This document shows, in pieces, positions 37,661 through 50,129 of a DNA stretch of 64,000 nucleotides; within the stretch, counting starts at the first letter, position 1, and the number at the start of each line of letters is the position of its first letter. This DNA comes from Diatrype stigma. Its lineage: Eukaryota > Ascomycota > Sordariomycetes > Xylariales > Diatrypaceae. Made by a program: the position numbers and the translations under genes. Location of the stretch: NCBI GenBank assembly GCA_022225965.2, contig JAKJXP020000137.1:32486-96485 (forward strand). Reading direction: 5' to 3'. The notes under the pieces were generated by a model. That model had not been told where the DNA came from. It did no database searches and saw nothing but the letters and a program-made list of their open reading frames with translations.

Positions 37661-37879
37661 TATATAATATAATAATACGTTTATATAAAATAAAATAAAT
37701 AAATATATTATATTTAATTATATTAATAGTTATATTATAATTTAAATTTTAAGAAAATATATAATTAATATATTATAATATATTAATATAAAATATAATT
37801 AATAATTTTATTTTAAATTTACGATTCGGTATATTATAATACATTAATAAAATATAACCAACAAAGTTATTCTAAATTT

Positions 37880-38045
37880 CTTTAATAATAACAGCAATAA
37901 TAATAACAATAACAAAAGCAATAATAATAATAATAACAGCAATAATAACAATAATAATAATAACAAAAACAATAACAATAGTAATAATAACAATAATAAC
38001 AATAATACCATTATTATTATTATTATTATCATTATTATTATTATA
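37880..38045. repeat. Trinucleotide run AAT/AAC followed by its reverse complement
   Basis: About 130 nt of AATAATAACAATA-type triplets (37880-38008) is followed by CCATTATTATTATTATTATTATC-type triplets (38008-38045), so the two halves can pair. The minus-strand poly-leucine frame through it is an artefact. Next to it (38085-38135) is a GC-rich CCTCGC/CGCCCT run, unusual inside the AT island. Confidence 0.85.
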
Positions 38046-38859
38046 TCTGCTACTCGCCCCCTAGATCCTCGAAATCCGTATGAAATTCCGTCGTCGTCCT
38101 CACCCTCGCCTTCGCCCTCGCCCTCGCCGCCTCCGGCCAAAAAGTTAAAAAAATCGGGCGCTATACCGAAATCCCAAGATATATAATTAAAGCCACCCAA
38201 ATTTGCCTATATATAATATATTTAACTAATAATATATAACCTTCGAAACAACATAAAAAGCTATCCGAATAACTTACGAAGTTATCCGCCGCTACTAAAT
38301 CATCCGGCCAACCGCCCTTTCGTTTGCCCCTTTATTGGACCTCCCGATTTAAAAGTTTTTGCAATATAAGGCCGGCAGTTTTAAACGAAAGAACTTTAAT
38401 TTTCCTTTTAGTACTGCTAATCGTAATCGTAACCTTAAAACAACGTTATTATAAATTTCGGGCCTTATTCGATAGCTTTGTATTTGCGACCGAAATAATC
38501 GAAATTTATGAAACGTTTGTATTAAAATAATTGGGTAAATTTATACTGGCTATTTATATAACAGCCAAAAAAAAATGCTATTATTAATAATTATCTAAAA
38601 TGTCGTTAATTACTTATTAACGCTTCGATAATTTATAAGCCACGTAAGATTTTGTTTTAAATCGCTATTAACTTAAAAACTTCCATAAATACGTAATTCT
38701 TATAATATATATCGATATAAGCAAAAATAATACTAATATATAAAAATAAGCATATAAAACGAATATAAGGCTTACGATAAAAAAACCCGTATTAAACTAA
38801 AGAAATTCCTACTTTTAAGCCTTTATATATTACGGAAGGTTTAAAAATACGAGGGAAAT

Positions 38860-39020
38860 AACGACGATAATAACGATAACGATAATAATAACGACGATAA
38901 TAATAATAACAATAATAATAACAACAATAATAATAATAACAATAACAATAATAATAACGATAACGACGAAAATGATAATAATAACGATAACGATAACGAT
39001 AACGGCGATAATAATTAAAG
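38860..39020 (+). repeat. Second trinucleotide run (AAY/GAY)n
   Basis: AACGACGATAATAACGATAACGATAATAATAACGACG-type triplets continue for about 160 nt. It resembles the run at 37880 but includes CG-containing triplets. No coding function is seen. Confidence 0.85.
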
Positions 39021-42000
39021 CGTCGAGATCGTTAAGAAAGAAGAAAAGGGAAAAAAAACGGCGGCGATTTTATACGTCCGCGTATTTTTATTAAATTTGC
39101 TTTGGAAAATAAAAACGACAAGAAAAAAAAAAAAAGCGATGCTATTGCTTACGTTTTAAATAATTTAAATTTTTTTTTTGGCTGTAATGAAAATTAAATA
39201 AAGAAAAAATTAACATGACGTTATTAAAAGAACTTTATTTACGTATAAAACTTATATAATACGTAACATCGATATTATTCGTTAATCAACCGTTAATCTT
39301 TTTTATTAAATCGTTAATTTTTCTTATCGATTAATCTTTCTTAATAATTGTTAATTTCTTATATTAACTTTTAAGTTATTATTAAGCTTAACGAATTCGA
39401 ATAACAGAAAGCAATACGTTTTTATTTATAATTTTACGGCTTGCCGAAACCAAAAAAAAAAAAAAAAAGCAATTTGCTTTTTCGCTTTTCGTTTTTATCT
39501 TATCTTTTCCTTTTTAATTTCCTAGCGCTATCGAACGGTAAATATCGACTAAATATAAAAATTTACTAAAGCATTGCTATATTTATCGAAATACTTTTAT
39601 ATAAACAATTTGGATACCTTTTAAATAAAATCGGCAATATTAAAAAACGGAAAATACTGCTTTTTCAAAAAAAACTGCTTGGAAATGGCATATTAAATCT
39701 TCGAATTTAGGAAAAATTCCTTTATAAGGTCGTATTAAATATTAATAACGAAACTTTAAGCTTAATTTTTGCATTAAATTAATAAAAGCTCCAAAACGAC
39801 GCCAAAAAACGAACCAGCTTATGGCTTATTCGAATTAGCCTTAAGTCGAAATTCGAAAAACGGAATTTTACCGAAATCGTTATTACAAGCATTATAACAA
39901 TAAATTGTTTCAACCGTTCGTTTATATTCGAAATCGGAATCGTTAACGGATTTTTAAAAATACTTAAGGATCGACTTTTTAAAGCAATTCGAATTAAAAA
40001 ACGCAAAAACGGCGAAATTCAGTTTCGATTTATTAATTTCGTTTTGTTTCGATTATTTTACCTTATTATCGATCTCGAATAAATTTTACGAAACCTCGGA
40101 AAAAATAAAACGTAAATCGTTACGTTGCTTTGTCGCAAAATCGTAAAAAGCTAAGCTATTAATTTAATTAATATCGCTTACTTAATTGGCTGCATTATCG
40201 TCGTTATTTCTTTCGGTTAACGTTATTTTACGTAAATCACTATTAATTCGAAAAACATATACCAGTCGAGTTTATATTAATTAAGCTTATATTTAATAAC
40301 GGCGAAACAATTTAAAACGAAAAGTTTTCGATACGTTTTTTAAAATGCCTAAATTATCGAACGTTTAATACAAAATAAAGATATATGTAATATTTTGGCT
40401 TATTTGCTTCTTTATTATACGTTTAATGCATTACCAAATGTCCAACAAATTCGTATTCGGTAATAAATTAAACTAAACGATTTTTCGAATATTAAAGATA
40501 TTAAAACCCATTCCGAAAAAAATCGTAATAAACATAACTTTACCGATATTGTTCTTTTAAAAGAATTAATCGAAAATTCGGTCTTTATCGACCGAATAAA
40601 CGTTTACGTTATATTTTATAATAACTTTCCGAATAATAGGTTTAATAAATTCATATTTTAATACTAAATAATTAATGAAATAAAAACGAATTACAAATAA
40701 TTAAAACTTATTATTTACGTAAATAATTATTTTCGAAATGGCTCGTATAACTTAAGAATTCGCGTTTTCGAAAAGGAATTCCAGTCGTTTATAGTTCTTA
40801 ATAAATCCTTAAAAAAAAGGCTAAATCACTAGGAAAATTTCGAATCGATTAACGGAAATACAAATAATATTTACGTCGGCATTAAATCTAACGTATTAAA
40901 AAATATATTCCTAATTATTTCAATCCAAAATAACTATATAACCAAACTAAAAAAGGCTTCTTAAAAAAAAACTTAAGCGGTATATAAATAAATAAAATCT
41001 TTACGAAAAGTATGCCATTTTTTTACGACATAAAACTTATCGATTACAAATAAGCCAATAAATTTATGAAATCCGGAATTTCTTAAAACCGCCTTAAATC
41101 TTGGATAAAAAAGCTATTCGGAATTTAAAAATACGTATAAATATTTCGCATTTTAAATGTTCTTCCAAATAAAGCGGTTCTATTTAAAATTAACTTAAAT
41201 ATTAACATATTACGCTTTATAATTAACCTTAAAAAACGTATTCGAATCGACGAATATAAAAATCGATCCCGAAACTTTTTTTTTAATAAAATTAACTTAA
41301 ATTTCGTTTAGTTTCGTTAACGAAACGATTTGGATAATAATTAATCCAATAATAGCTATAAAGGCATATAATACGGCATTTTTGTTATAATTAATAATAA
41401 CGATAAAAACAATATCGCTTTTAAAATATACCAATCGTCGAATAGTTTTAATTTAATTATTTCTAACCTTTTTTATACCGGTAATTGTTTAAATAATATT
41501 AATAATAAAGATTTATTAAATATTAATTTAATTCGCCGTATATTTAACGATTTATTTATAACGCTTTAAAAAAAAATTTCCAACTTCGCTTACGAAATTT
41601 TAGCTTTTATTAAGTTTATTAATTATAATACGAACTTGCTTTCTTATTAAAAAGCCTAGGAATTCATTTTGCTTAATCCAAACCAAATTTAAGGCTTAAT
41701 TATGGCTATTAAAAAGCGACGATATAATATTATTTTTCGATTTTCTTTAAAATCGAAAATTTAACGTATAAAAATACGACTTATATTTTAAAAATAAAAA
41801 CGTAAAGTTTTTAATAATCGTTTTAATTAAAAAATCGTATTAGCAAATTATATAAAAACCCTAAATAATTTCCGAATAATAACAAATCGGTTATTTATAG
41901 GAATTATTAAAAACGTTTATAAAAGCGAATTCCTATTATTTCTTAAATGGTTTTCGTTATTAAAAATAAACCTTAAAAACGTATTTTTAAAGTTTTAACT

Positions 42001-42390
42001 AAATGGTAATTTTTTTACCGAACCTTTAAAAAAAGTCGTTAACGGCAATTTTTTCTTTTTAATTACTTTTATTCGATTATCGTATAAAAATTTATACGTT
42101 TTTAAACGCAAAAATATAAAACTAAATTCGTTAAAAAGCGCTATAAACTATAATCTTTAATATATATTTAAAATATTTATTAAGGCCGTAATCGTTAAGA
42201 AATCGTATAATAATTAAAGGAATAAATCTTTTTTATACCAAAATTTTTTCTTAATGCAGCCCTTTTTTAAATTGCCGTCTTAAACCTTTTTTTTAAGCTA
42301 CTTTATAAATACGTACCTTAATATATACGGGAAATATTCGGAATGGTTTAAATCATATTAAAATTATCGCTAAAGTTTATTAATAGAATT
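39021..42390. other. Unassigned RIP-mutated sequence up to island edge
   Basis: Stops in all frames. Plus-strand translation looks protein-derived in places (for example about 40080-40700 and 41860-42130) but I could not assign a family; a copia-type reverse transcriptase was considered at 41900-42050 and not supported. The composition switch to normal DNA is at about 42395-42410. Confidence 0.5.
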
Positions 42391-42399
42391 ATTGGTTAA

Positions 42400-43817
42400 A
42401 TGATATGGGACTACGCGCAGCGCAGCTGGCCCAGAAAAAGGTCTGTTTCTGAGATAAGTTCACCCCACCATCCCCCGCCGTTGGCCGTAGGTATGCCTTT
42501 ATCCTTACCTAGGCACTGTAATTATGTCTAATACCCACCTATATACATATAGGTAGGTAGTAGGCAGGTAGGGTACAGTACGGATACCAATAACTAGATG
42601 TCCTACATACATGTATGCAGGGAGCTCTACCCAGCACCGCGACTACCCGAGGCTATACCTACTCCTGGTGAATGAAGATACCGATGCCCCTGACGTTTCC
42701 ACATAAAAACTACTTACTGGTTACTTGTTACAAGACTATGTGGCCAGTGGACTCTCTAATTATACCGTTTCAATTTCGATCTCCTATATTAACGTGTCTT
42801 TTCTTACAGATTATAGAAGCCAGTATCCATTATCTGCCGCGGTCGCCAATGCGTATACCTATCCATGTAAGTAGCCAAGAGCATCAATAGCTTTGCACCT
42901 ATGATGCTTAGGTACGGTACCTACTTATCTTTGGGTGTAGATAACTCGAACACTCAATATATACCTGCCTAACTAGGCAGGTCTGTTTACCCGCTAAACT
43001 GGTGGAACTCCCGTCCTGTTTCTACATGTAGGTATGTGCCTAGGCAGACAGGCGGGCAAAGTAGTGCCATTGTGGCGCAGCGCGACCTTGGTCATACAGC
43101 CTGCATCGTCTAGGTACCTCATACAGTCATCCATTCCATTCCGTCCATCAATCGGAGAAGTCCAGAGGTTGTCGCGGGGTGCCCCGTGGGTGGAGATGTG
43201 AACGGCTGTGCAAGCATGCTTAGCGATGGGCGAGCAACTTGTGGTGAAGTGGACACTCGCAGGTGTAATTACTCCAGGTTTCACAGGTGGACGTTCGGCA
43301 GTCAACCTAAGCAACATAGGTAGCCATATTCACGTTTCCTAGATTACAGTTCATGGGCGTGCGTAGTGGTTATTTGTCCTCATAGATCGTTTCCCATTTC
43401 TGATGGTCTAAATAACCAACTAGGTAGACTAACAAGTTCCTCAAACTCCTAATGTTGAAGACCGCGAAACAAGAAATTGTGACAAAAGATAATCCTCAAC
43501 TACCAAGATTCGAACGTAATGTGTTGGATCGTTAAGAATGAACCGTCAATGTAACGATGTAGATCTTCGTGTTTCTTTCCGCGACTCCGGCGCTGAAATT
43601 CAGATGGGGTATATTGCGCTGATAATCTTCAAAACATCAAATGAGGGCTGGGGCGACGTGGCGGAGAGATGAAAAGAAAGAAAGATGAAAACAAGGGAAA
43701 GATGAAAACACCAAAGACCCCAAGAAACTACAGCCCGCCCCAGATATATATCGATATAATAGGAGAAAACGCAAACCAAACTATACGCATCATTCATAGA
43801 CCCGTCGCCATAATTAC
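42400..43817. other. Intergenic DNA rich in TACCTAGG/ATACATAC words
   Basis: No supported gene. Frequent short words such as GGTAGGTAG, CCTACCTA and TACATACATG occur (42540-42620, 42905-43030). Frames at 42672-42890 and 42994-43317 lack motifs. The region is the 3' flank of the Clr5-ankyrin gene and the right shoulder of the AT island. Confidence 0.5.
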
Positions 43818-46081
43818 CTATCCAAGGTAGTCTAAACGATGACGGACGCGCCACTCGTCAAGAACCGTGACCGTTTTCCATCGCTCCCCAAGCTGACCTG
43901 AGAGCATGGCACAGCAGGCATAGAGACGCGCATACAGATAGGTGTCGTTCGCGGCGGTCTGGAGAGCCTGGTGGGCGGCATCGAGAATATGAAGCCCTTG
44001 GGGGTTGCGCACGCAGATGTTGGCGCCGAGCTCGACCAGCTTCTTGAGGGCCACCTTCTTGCCCAGACGAGCGGCCATGTACAGCGCCGTCTCTCCCTGG
44101 CGGCTGCGCGCTTCCATGTTGGCCCCGGCCTGGACGAGCTTCGTGATGATCTCCCTCAGGTCATTGTCTTCCTTCACGCCATCGGGGATGTGCTTGACAA
44201 AGGCCATCAGCGGGGTCTGGCCCAGTTTGTCGTAATGGTTCACGTCGACGCCGGCGCTGATGAGCTGGCCGAGCAGTTCGAGGCGGTAGCTGAGATTGCC
44301 ATCTTGGAGCTTGGGTTCCATGTCAACCCCGAGTTTCCGCTTGGTGGAAATGGCGTGCTTTTGGATGGGCAGGTTGCCAAGCACAACCTCGGCAAGACAC
44401 TGGAACGCATTCCGACCGTCGGAATCCTCAGCATCTGGGTTCGGCCGTGTATCAACATTCATGGCGTTGGTAACGACCCGGAGAAGCTCGGTGTGAGAAT
44501 GGATTCGTGCAGAAGCCGGATCTTCGGTGGAAATGTGGAGCCTGGGAGTCCTCCCCGGATACAGCCTGTGGATGGCGGCTGCTCTCCACATGCGCCGCGC
44601 CGAGCGGGAATCCATAGGCTTACGGTCGAATGCATCACGTCGGTTCAGAGTCTTGATGCTGAACGGATGCGCCAGGTCCCTAATCCGCTCCGGGTGCAGT
44701 CTGCGTTCCCGCAGCAAATGGAAGAAGTTGCGTCCATAAACATCGACTGCGAGTATGTCGAACTGGATGTGGTTCAGCCGACTCAGGAGCTCGCCCAGGG
44801 GTGATCCGTCCTCAAACCAAGACTGGTTGAGCATGTGGAGAAGCGTCTGTCCCGCGGTATTTCGAGAGCCGATGGCTGCGGGGAATTGCTCTTCGGCCTG
44901 CATGATTTGGTCGACGAGAGCCCGCTGGGAGCCCCGAGCAGCGAGGAAATGGAAGACAGTGTTTCCAAAGTCATCTGTGGCACTAGGATCCAGCGCCTGA
45001 AGCTCCCAAGGGCTATCCGAGTTGATGGAACAACGACCCTTCGATGGCCATAGGTTTTGGGCCGATAGAACCTCCTTAGCCACCTTAGCCCAGCTCTCGG
45101 TGGCCTCATTCGGTGGAAAGTTCGGTAGCCCCTGGGCTTGCAGCATGAAGTCTGCGCTGAGAAAATCGCCGGGGACAATGAGACGTGGCGACGCCACTGG
45201 ACCGGTTCGACTTTGAGAAAAGAGACCAGTGGGTAGCGATGGGGATGCTGGCGACACATCTGTCTCATAGTCTTTAGGTATGGTATATCGTTTGATTAGC
45301 TCGTATGCTGCCTTGACTTGTTTTGGCGTGGCATCTGAGAGTTTGTTTCGAAAGCTGCTGGTGGCACTTAGATCCGTCGAATTCGTGAGGCCACTATCCC
45401 GGCGTTTAGGGCCCTGTCCCCCTAGGGCCCTCGGGAACATGTGCGACATGGTGTGCCACGAGCTCCTTGGGCGTCGGGAACTTTCTGCTAGCGGGTCGGA
45501 TCGGGCCACATATGCTGGATGCAAGCTGGGCTCGTTAGAAAACCATGGTAGGTTGGCCAACGTCGAACCGTCGGACTCGGTCGGCAAAGAACTATGAGAA
45601 TGGTCAAGGGTCAAGCCGTCTAGGTTTTCCAACCCGTGAGGGATTGTTGAGGTGGGCTGGCTGGCAGTGCCATAGCCTCGGCTTGGATTCTCTGCGACCG
45701 TATGCTGACGGTTTTCGCGCTTGGATCGATGGCAGCTTGCTTTAAGCCCTGCCATGCGCTTCTCCTCCTCATCAGTTGTCTTAGGTTTGATCCATCGAGG
45801 ATCGTGTCCCAACAGAGCATTGAGCCACTTGCTTGCAGCGTCCTTCCTACGTTGCAAACACATCAGCTGTGCCTCGAAGGCTAATATGGGTATCAAGGAT
45901 ATAGCTAGCTGACATACTTGGGCAACCAAGTCGGATCCTTAAGCAGGTCTGATATCCTCTGGGGTGGGAGCTTCGTGTAGAGATATAGCCGTATAAGCTT
46001 TCGTTGGCGCTCCGGCGTCCATTCCTTCGGACGTCCTCCTTTATTAGTAGACGTCGTTCTTGTCGGAGAGGTTTCCTTCAT
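43818..46081 (-). CDS. Clr5-domain protein with ankyrin repeats
   Basis: Exons 46081-45918 and 45846-43818 (minus), 71-nt intron (GTATGT...ACGTAG), phase 2, giving about 730 aa. The uninterrupted frame extends into the intron up to 45929, but no ATG opens it there; the upstream exon supplies ATG at 46081. The N terminus (residues about 17-80) has W-T-P-E-R-Q-R-K-L-I-R-L-Y, then after the splice K-D-A-A-S-K-W-L-N-A-L-L-G-H-D-P-R-W, which fits the fungal Clr5 domain, named from S. pombe Clr5. The middle is Ser/Pro-rich. Ankyrin-like units follow: D-D-F-G-N-T-V-F-H-F-L-A-A-R-G near 350 and, at the C terminus, L-G-Q-T-P-L-M-A, G-E-T-A-L-Y-M-A-A-R-L-G and L-V-E-L-G-A-N-I. Probably a nuclear regulatory or scaffold protein; its partner is unknown. 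Confidence 0.75.
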
Positions 46082-47089
46082 GATGAAGATCGACTACGAC
46101 GTCAGGGTAGTGACCACCAGAGATGACCAAGCTACGACGGAGCAATTCAGAACTAAGAGGGTGTCAGGTGTCCATGAGGGAAGGGACAATAGAAAATATA
46201 TAAAGGGGATCACGCTGGGCAAGGCTGGCAGTAATATGCTTTTATACGGCCATCATCAAAGCGGCTAGGCTAGGGAAGTCGGGCGCGGGTAGTGACGTTC
46301 TAAGCCATGTATAGTAGTTACATAGTACGTAGATTGCGATTTGTGGTAGCGTGGGAGGGCTGAAGGCACTGATGGGGACTCGGGGATACCAGCCAAGCCC
46401 CGATTAGCTCTGATAGCTTCTGGGGGGGATGGAGCGAGGGACGAAGGGGGCAGGATAACAAGGATTTTGGTGAACTGATAGGACGTCAGCGCCCAATTGT
46501 ACCCGCGTTGGCACATGTCCCGCAACGAACAGGCAATGGACAGGGGTTCCCACGCAGCCACGGCCTCGATGGTGGTCATTGTTACTGCACAGTCAGACTG
46601 CCTACAGCGATTGAGGACTGAGGCTCCTTTCGGTTCCATGAGGCATTTCAGCGGGAGAACAACGAAAACAACGGAGAGTATGTCTGTTGCTTCGAGTCTA
46701 GGGTATGGCCAAGCTTTTCTTACTGAAGTTCCGACCAACATTGGGATGTGCTGAGCTGCTGAGATTATGTGCTGGGATTATGTGAGCATCAACTCGTTCG
46801 ATTCTCGCTTCATGGTTATGTACGACCAATCCAACTGTGCCGGTCTTCAGGGTTCTCGATATATAATAGATAGTATACAAGTACAAATGTAATGCTACCG
46901 TAGTTAGATAAGAGGGAGTAGAGGCAGCCCAAGGTACGCACAGCCCGCCAACTTACTACCTACCTACCTAAGAACCCAAGTACATATATCAGCTGCTTGG
47001 TACATATCTAAGGCTGAATGCGTAGATATCCCCAAAGAGAGTGGTCGAAACAGACTACAGATGTACCAGAGGCATGCAGCAAGTTACTA

Positions 47090-47121
47090 GGTATGTAGGT
47101 ATGTAGGTATGTAGGTATGTA
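47090..47121 (+). repeat. (GGTATGTA)n tandem repeat
   Basis: Four consecutive copies of the octamer AGGTATGT around 47090-47121. The related array CTACATAC/CCTACATA lies on the same strand in opposite orientation at 47612-47698, so the two could pair in a single-stranded transcript. Confidence 0.85.
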
Positions 47122-47611
47122 GCTGATTGCTTTCGGCGAGGGTGATGGCCTCGATTGGAAAGAAAGGTATAGCACGAGACGGCACCGAGGTGCCAACAAC
47201 ATGCAGTGTTGACGCTGTGCTGAGGCTGTGTCTCTTAGCTTGTGGCTGGCTTTCCAGGTTTGCACCTTACACTGGGCTGACTGGGCTGTGCTGCAACAAG
47301 TTTCTCGAAGGGTTGAAGGGGAACATTGGAGTTCTAGATGTGTATAAACTCGAACACGAGCAGTTTCATTGTTGATGTTTGAGGCCGAATTTTCCATTGG
47401 AGAGGCAGGAATCTTCCATGCACGGGCGTTGTCGTTCAAGACGCAGGTGCAGGTCCACGGATGTCAACATAAAGGAGCTCCCAGGAAGATGCCGCCAGTT
47501 TACCGGCTTACCACTAGTAAACCTGGAAGTTCACTAATCCCGCGGCCCGCAAGGCAACCAAAACTACCTTAACGGCCACTAGGTAAGTATTAGAGATTCC
47601 GACTACCGACT

Positions 47612-47698
47612 ACATCCTACACACTACATACTACACACTACATACTACATACTACATACTACATACCTACATACCTACATACCTACATACCTACATAC
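47612..47698 (+). repeat. (CTACATA)n / (CCTACATA)n tandem repeats
   Basis: ACTACATACTACATACTAC passes into four copies of CCTACATA. It is low-complexity intergenic sequence. Confidence 0.85.
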
Positions 47699-49021
47699 TG
47701 TGGGAGTTGTTTGATTGGAACTGCGACATCAAGAACTCACGACAGCACGCCAGCGCATCTCCCACCATGGCTTGCGATTGCCGATGGGTGGTTGTTCTGC
47801 AAAGCTACCTAGGTACCTAGGTACCTAGGCCTACTGAACCCTTTACATACTACGTACCTAAGTACAGTCTTACTGCAGCGGACTCTCTTAGATCTCAGTA
47901 TACGTAGTTATACTGATCAGTTTGGTAACCGAGCTTTACTCATCATGTGTACCTAGTTGCGTCCCCTCATGATATCACGTTCCCTAGAACCTAGTATTAG
48001 ATATTTGATGTGAGTCCAATTATGCGCCGGAAATAGGCCAACTTGACATTTGTTTACCTAATGTTGAATTCATAGCACATGCATGAGGAAAAGCTTGTCT
48101 AGGAACTCACTCCAGTACATTCCCAAGGTCAGCATGAGCATGTACATATACCTCTTATCTAGAGATTTTCTACCGATCCAAGTCGAGGATGCATTGCATA
48201 CTTCGGCGAATATGGGATTTCATGAAGGTAACAATAGGGGGGACCGGGTTTCTGGCGCTTGCCACACGGGTATATTATCTGAACTCATGGGTAGGTGGTG
48301 GCAAACATCATGACTTCGATGTTTCAAGGTTTCATCTTGATATCGTAGTCTGGATGAAAACTACACACGAAAGACACATATCACATATCGCACAGCACAT
48401 GCCGCATACAGCATGCCGCTTGTCGTAAATCAATATGCCAGGGACTCGACACTCGTCCAGTCTACGTAGGTGGGTAGTTCTTCAATGTGAGGTAAGTAAA
48501 AGCCCAGATTGCATATCGACATATCACCATATTGTACCCGAGTAGCATGGCCAGTACCTAGGTAGTTTGATCTGTAGTTGCCATAATTGTATGTACCCCA
48601 CAGTCCGAGGCATGGTATGAATAAGCCAGAGACGACCTACTTTATACTCACAAATCTGGGTACCTACTTACACGATACCAGCTTATGCATTCGCTCGCAC
48701 GAGGGGCCGAACTGGCTGGTAGTAGGTAGTGTGACCGTCGGCGAATGGGGCGATGTCATGCCTTTTTCGACTTCCTCCGGTCTTGCTCGCGTCTCGCGAG
48801 ATACAGCAACCGGAGCTAAGCTACGTACCTAGGTAGTATAGCTGCAAGTCTCGTCTACCACCTCGTTTTCCCGGCTGCGCTTGTGTGCGCAACGGCGGAC
48901 TGTCAAATAATCTACATAGTACCTACCTAGTACCTACCTACATAGTCCTCCACCTTCTTCACGGCGACCAGCCACTGCAACCCAAGCGCGCGCACACAGC
49001 TGCGCGGCCAGTCGGGTAAGT

Positions 49022-49070
49022 AAACTACCTACTAAACTACCTACTAAACTACCTACTGAACTACCTACTG
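49022..49070 (+). repeat. 12-bp tandem repeat (AAACTACCTACT)n
   Basis: Four copies, the last ones with G for the first A (GAACTACCTACT). It lies in the intergenic region between the Clr5-ankyrin gene and the small frame at 50130. Confidence 0.85.
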
Positions 49071-50129
49071 AAGGTACCAGCTATCCGCTTTTGAAACCCT
49101 GCCAGATGCGCGGCGATCCACGATGATGCGCTGACATACCACGCACCTGTGCCTGCTATGTATGCGTACTGCCAGATGGCGGTTATGCAAGGAATGCTAC
49201 ATAGAGACTTAGTTCATGCCAGCATTCAGAGGAACACTACAGTGAAGGGTCGATTCACAAGGCGGTCTTGGCGGCACGATGACTGCAGAGTTCTATAACC
49301 TGGAAGTATGCTTTACTTCGAGTAGCTGTGCATAACTTCTCTTCGGGACTAATCCAATCCACTTCTTCCCTGTCCAGGGAAGCTTTCTTCCCTCATTCGG
49401 CCATTTGGTTGCGATGGATATCGACCATCGGAACACCATAACTACCTAGGTACCTAGGTACCACCACAACCGTGCGGGCCGGGTTTGGACGTATGGGAAT
49501 CGCAGCGAAGCGTTGTATTTTCAATTTTATCTTCTTTTGCAGTCCGTACCAGGAGAAGATGTAAAATCCCTACATCCCAGTAGCAGTGACTCTCTGGGAT
49601 TTTTCTACTTCTCAACTATCCATTGACATCCGAATCTATACTTGCTGGTTTGGTGTATAGTTGAACCCGACTATCCATGTGGTCGATGCCAGCCATGTAT
49701 ATATATATAAGGGTGGTGAGCGCCGTCCATCATGAAGGTCGGGTGTGTATCATATGCTATAATATACCATACCAAACATCGAACATCCTCCCAGACTTTA
49801 TACTTAGGAGTTTCTTATCCCCCATAACCTACTTAAGACACTGTGGGCAAGCATTGCTCTCGGAACACCATCAAATCAAGCAACACCCCTTAGCATAAGT
49901 TGTCATCCACATACATCTGTATCAGCTCAATCAACCCTCCGCCCAGTAGATCACAAGCTGCCGGTCGACCAAGCAGTCAACCTACCAGCCAGCCAGCCAG
50001 CCAGCCAATCACGTTGAGGAATACCACTGGGTAAGCTCTTGTCATAACAGCAAATTACGTGTCACGTCGAATAGACCCCTCCGACTAAGACCTTGCCATG
50101 CAGTAGCAGCAGCTCTGCCCCCGAGAGAT

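Larger units (their letters stand above)
24330..42390. repeat. 18-kb AT-rich, RIP-mutated transposon island
   Basis: From about 24330 to 42390 the sequence is strongly AT-rich, stops fill all frames, TpA is abundant, CpA and TpG are rare and most remaining C is in CpG. Both edges are abrupt: ordinary sequence resumes near 42400. Recognisable contents (a possible DUF6589 relic, gypsy gag-pol, 150-bp direct repeats, tandem array, trinucleotide runs) are listed separately. Established knowledge: Pezizomycotina mutate duplicated DNA by RIP, and such AT islands are usually heterochromatic. Confidence 0.9.
46082..50030. other. Repeat-rich intergenic region
   Basis: About 4 kb without a convincing gene. 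It contains simple arrays: GGTATGTA repeats at 47090-47120, ACTACATA/CCTACATA repeats at 47612-47698, palindromic ACCTAGGT clusters at 47812-47830 and 49442-49462, a 12-bp array at 49022-49070 and (CCAG)n at 49986-50006. Frames such as 46265-46741 and 47008-47439 (minus) have no motif or splice support. Confidence 0.5.

Noticed and set aside
37844..38200. Minus-strand poly-leucine protein
   Set aside because: Produced by a trinucleotide microsatellite in AT-rich dead DNA.
41860..42130. Copia-type reverse transcriptase relic
   Set aside because: A weak N-A-F-L-like string could be imagined, but the other RT motifs in order are not visible.
45848..45929. N-terminal extension of the Clr5-ankyrin frame
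   Set aside because: It has no ATG and lies within a GT...AG intron; the upstream exon from 46081 fits the domain better.
46265..46741. 158-codon minus-strand frame upstream of the Clr5 gene
   Set aside because: No domain and no conserved pattern; overlapping frames exist on the other strand.
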